DNA from: Halichoerus grypus
Taxonomy: Eukaryota; Chordata; Mammalia; Carnivora; Phocidae
Assembly: GCF_964656455.1 (NCBI RefSeq)
Contig: NC_135718.1
Coordinates: 125,589,093 to 125,653,092 of the forward strand
Length of the DNA stretch: 64,000 nucleotides
Reading direction: 5' to 3'
The translations under genes and the position numbers were made by a program. How positions within the stretch are numbered: the stretch's first letter is position 1; every line of letters starts with the position of its first letter. The notes beneath the pieces were generated by a model. It made no database searches. It was given only the letters and a program-made list of their open reading frames with translations, and was not told the DNA's origin. This document shows positions 61,050-64,000 of the stretch, in pieces.

Positions 61050-61564
61050 GTGGCATATCCAGATAGAGGTTACCAATGAGCTAGATAAATGTGAAACATA
61101 CTGAAGATTTTGGGGTCAGTGGTTGTTAACACCATGGCTTTGGATAGAAGACTGTATAAAATGAGATAAATTTAGGGCTGAGCTTGGATGACTGTGGGTA
61201 AGGTTACAATGTATCAATATGGTAGACTATTTCACAATAGGAAAAGAAATATTTCTACACAGTGCATTCTAAAATTGAAGATCATAGACAAAGGAGAGGT
61301 TTCTGAAATACCTAAAATGAAAAAGAAAGTCCTGATTGAAGTAAGTCACACTAAGTCTGAGTTTCTAACTAGATGGAAACTACTCATAATCCCTTGAAAA
61401 GGGCACACTTTAAAAGGTTTATAATTCTTAAGGATTAAGGATGCCCACCAAGTGAAACAGTTTTCTTGTTTTTATATTCTATAGAATGCTGACCCCCTAT
61501 GGTTCAAGACTTCAAGGATGCTATATCTAGGACATTCTCGAAACACCTATGCTCTCTCTGTAGT
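61050..61564. other. Unassigned DNA
   Basis: Nothing recognised; short chance frames only. Confidence 0.45.
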
Positions 61565-62340
61565 AATGGTCTATTTATGTATTCATTAATTCTATAAATA
61601 TCGAGCACCCTTTGGAGCCAGACACTGTTTTCAGTGCTAGAGATTGGCAGTGACAAAACCCAACATTGCCCTGATCTCATATAGTTTATGTTCTTAGTAA
61701 AAGAATGCAATTTTGGGGGCACCTGGGTGGCTCAGTCGTTAAGTGTCTGCCTTCGGCTCAGGTCATGATCCCAGGGTCCTGGGATCGAGCCCCGCATCGG
61801 GCTCCCTGCTCCGCGGGAAGCCTGCTTCTCCCTCTCCCACTCCCCTCTGCTTGTGTTCCCTCTCTCACTGTCTCTCTCTCTGTCAAATAAATAAATAAAA
61901 TCTTTAAAAAAAAAAGAGAGAATGCAATTTTTGAGAGGGAGGAGATAGCTTTTGTAGAGAAGGCTGTCAAGGATGGTCTCTCTAATGAGATGACTTTCAA
62001 ATGAAAGACCTTCCAAATGAGACCTAAATACAGTGAGAGAGAACTAAATGCAGTACTGGAATATATGGAGCAAGAGCATTCCAGGCTGAGGGCACAGCAA
62101 GTACAATGGCTCTGAGTGGAAAGCATTCTTGGTGTGTTTGAGAAATATCAAGAAAGCCAGTAGAATGAGAATTCAGGGATCAGCGGGGAGGATGGCATGA
62201 AATTCTGGCCAAAGTCCATACTATGTAAGTCTTTGGGAGATGAGAAGACTTCATCCATAACAACAGATAAAGTATCTCTGGAGATAAGAGTTCAGGAGAA
62301 CTGATATTAATTATGTCACTCTTGCTGTTGTGTGCAGAAT
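61565..62340 (-). mobile_element. L2 3' fragment, minus, split by a SINE
   Basis: attcattaattctataaata, gagccagacactgttttcag, then after the SINE agagcattccaggctgaggg, cacagcaagtacaatggctc, tcttggtgtgtttgagaaat. The antisense L2 order is clear. Confidence 0.8.
61716..61918 (+). mobile_element. SINEC, plus, inside the L2
   Basis: Near-consensus gcacctgggtggctcagtcg, gggatcgagccccgcatcgg, tgtctctctctctgtcaaat. TSD agaatgcaatttt at 61702-61714 and 61919-61931. Among the youngest-looking copies here. Confidence 0.97.
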
Positions 62341-62568
62341 AGACTGCAGAGAGCCAAGAATGGAAACAAAAAAATAGTTAGGAATCTTTTATAGCAGTCT
62401 ATACAAGAGATAAAATGTTCTGGACTTAGATGGTAGCAGGTGTAATTAGCAAGAAACAGCTGGGTTCAAGATATATTGCAAAGAGAGAGAGACTGGTTAG
62501 AAGAGGAACTGGCTGTCCAGTAGGAGAGAGAGTTAAGAAAGATATGAATACAGTTTATTAGTTTAGAT
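62341..62568. other. Unassigned DNA up to the L1
   Basis: May be the remaining decayed end of the L2. No further features seen. Confidence 0.4.
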
Positions 62569-64000
62569 TTTTTTTTAATTTTATTTTATTATGTTATGTT
62601 AATCACCATACATTACATCATTAGTTTTTGATGCAGTGTTCATGATTCATTGTTTGCGTATAACACCCAGTGCTCCATTCAGTACGTGCCCTCTTTAATA
62701 CCCATCACCAGGCTAACCCAACCCCCCATCCCCCTCCCCTCTAGAACCCTCAGTTTCTTTCTCAGAGTCCATAGTCTCTCATGGTTCGTCTACCCCTCTG
62801 ATCTCCCCCCCTTCATTTCTCCCTTCCTACTACTTCTTGTTTGTTTTTTTTTTAACATATAATGTATTATTTGTTTCAGAGGTACAGGTCTGTGATTCAA
62901 CAGTCTTACACAATTCACAGCGCTCACCATAGCACATACCCTCCCCAATGTATATCACCCAGCCACCCCATCCATCCCACCCCCCACCACTCCAGCAACC
63001 CTCAGTTTGTTTCCTGAGATTAAGAATTCCTCATATCAGTGAAATCATATGATACATGTCTTTCTCTGATTGACTTATTTCACTTATTTCACTCAGCATA
63101 ACACCCTCCAGTTCCATCCACATCATTGCTAATGGCAAGATTTTGATGGCTGCATAATATTCCATTGTGTATATATACCACATCTTCTTTATCCATTCAT
63201 CTGTCGATAGACATCTTGGCTCTTTCCATAGTTTGGCTATTGTGGACATTGCTGCTATAAACATCGGGGTGCACGTACCCCTTCGAATCACTACATTTGT
63301 ATCTTTGGGGTAAATACCCAGTAGTGCAATTGCTGGATTGTAGGGTAGCTCTATTTTCAACTTTTTGAAGAACCTCCATACTGTTTTTTAGAGTGGCTGC
63401 ACCAGCTTGCATTCCCACCAACAGTGTAGGAGGGTTCCCCTTTCTCCGCATCCCCGCCAACATCTGTCGTTTCCTGACTTGTTAATTTTAGCCATTCTGA
63501 CTGGTGTGAGGTGGTATCTCATTGAGGTTTTGATTTGGATTTTCCTGATGCCAAGCGATGTTGAGCACTTTTTCATGTGTCTGTTGGCCATTTGGATGTC
63601 TTCTTTGGAAAAATGTCTGTTCATGTCTTCTGCCCATTTCTTGATTGGATTCTTTGTTCTTTGGATGTTGAGTTTGATAAGTTCTTCATAGATTTTGGAT
63701 ACTAGCCCTTTATCTGATATGTCATTTGCAAATATCTTCTCCCATTCTGTCGGTTGTCTTTCGGTTTTGTTGACTGTTTCTTTTGCTGTGCAAACACTTT
63801 TTATCTTGATAAGGTCCCAATAGTTCATTTTTGCCCTTGCTTCCCTTGCCTTTGGCGATGTTTCTAGGAAGAAGTTGCTGCGGCTGAGGTCGAAGAGGTT
63901 GCTGCCTGTGTTCTCCTTTAGCATTTTGATGGACTCCTGTCTCACATTGAGGTCTTTCAACCATTTGGAGTCTATTTTTGTGTGTGGTGTAAGGAAATGG
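62569..64000 (-). mobile_element. L1, minus: two-part 3' UTR and largely open ORF2 C-terminus, cut by the window edge
   Basis: Reading leftward from 64000, ORF2 is open in one frame to its natural stop at 63031, except for one in-frame stop at 63388-63390. Recognisable segments: [26 protein letters not shown] at the edge, [66 protein letters not shown], then ELPYNPAIALLGIYPKDTN and DEWIKKMWYIYTMEYYAAIK. An 8-base loss and a short repeat (ISEIS) lie near 63085-63135 without breaking the frame. The 3' UTR has the A module (62844-63030) and, after a T10 run, the B module (62569-62843). Relatively young but inactivated. Confidence 0.95.

Noticed and set aside
63388..63960. 190-codon minus-strand frame
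   Set aside because: Part of the L1 ORF2 annotated at 62569-64000, not an independent gene.

Overview
The window looks like non-coding nuclear DNA from a carnivoran mammal. The main evidence is 19 copies of the carnivore tRNA-derived SINE (SINEC), many with intact target-site duplications (TSDs), together with carnivore-type L1 ends. The SINE consensus (gcgcctgggtggctcagt, ttaagcgtctgccttcggct) and the L1 tail that finishes in taacataacataat are the forms I associate with arctoid Caniformia (seals, mustelids, bears) rather than dog or cat. That taxonomic placement is recalled knowledge, not computed. There are no bacterial operons, rRNA genes, functional tRNA genes or CRISPR arrays.

Layout. 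1-862: 3' end of a plus-strand L1 with a two-part 3' UTR. 931-1615: old minus-strand L1 piece with a snap-back hairpin and duplication. 1951-5466: mostly unassigned, with one SINE and weak MIR pieces. 5467-5740: L1 tail. 6321-7345: the only GC- and CpG-rich stretch, unrecognised. 7347-7424: GATA microsatellite. 7425-14275: unassigned DNA, four SINEs and a decayed LINE. 15240-16625: long L2 fragment. 17460-17899: MaLR solo LTR. 18920-22990: MIR and L2 relics carrying SINEs. 23712-26442: cluster of four MaLR-type LTRs. 26443-39225: largely repeat-poor, with one LTR, a SINE nested in a SINE, and an L2. 39226-40060: L1 tail, a candidate signal-peptide exon, then a SINE inserted at the exon's splice donor. 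40061-44120: mostly unassigned, with two MIRs. 44289-48001: 2.2 kb minus-strand L1, MST-like LTR, plus-strand L1 and SINE. 48015-53800: repeat-poor, with two SINEs and a duplicated MIR. 53801-54310: young truncated L1 with a perfect insertion structure. 55080-62340: two L2 fragments in minus orientation, one in plus, and four SINEs. 62569-64000: minus-strand L1 with the same two-part 3' UTR, pointing back at the one at position 1.

No complete host gene can be supported. The best coding candidate is a single 5' exon at 39507-39826, encoding a hydrophobic leader and four N-glycosylation sequons; I do not recognise its gene. The window reads as intergenic or deep-intronic DNA whose structure is mainly a layered history of retrotransposition. 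I did not find a convincing new biological system. The most useful leads are the exon whose donor was duplicated by a SINE, the CpG-rich island, the composite L1 3' UTR, and several local template-switch scars.
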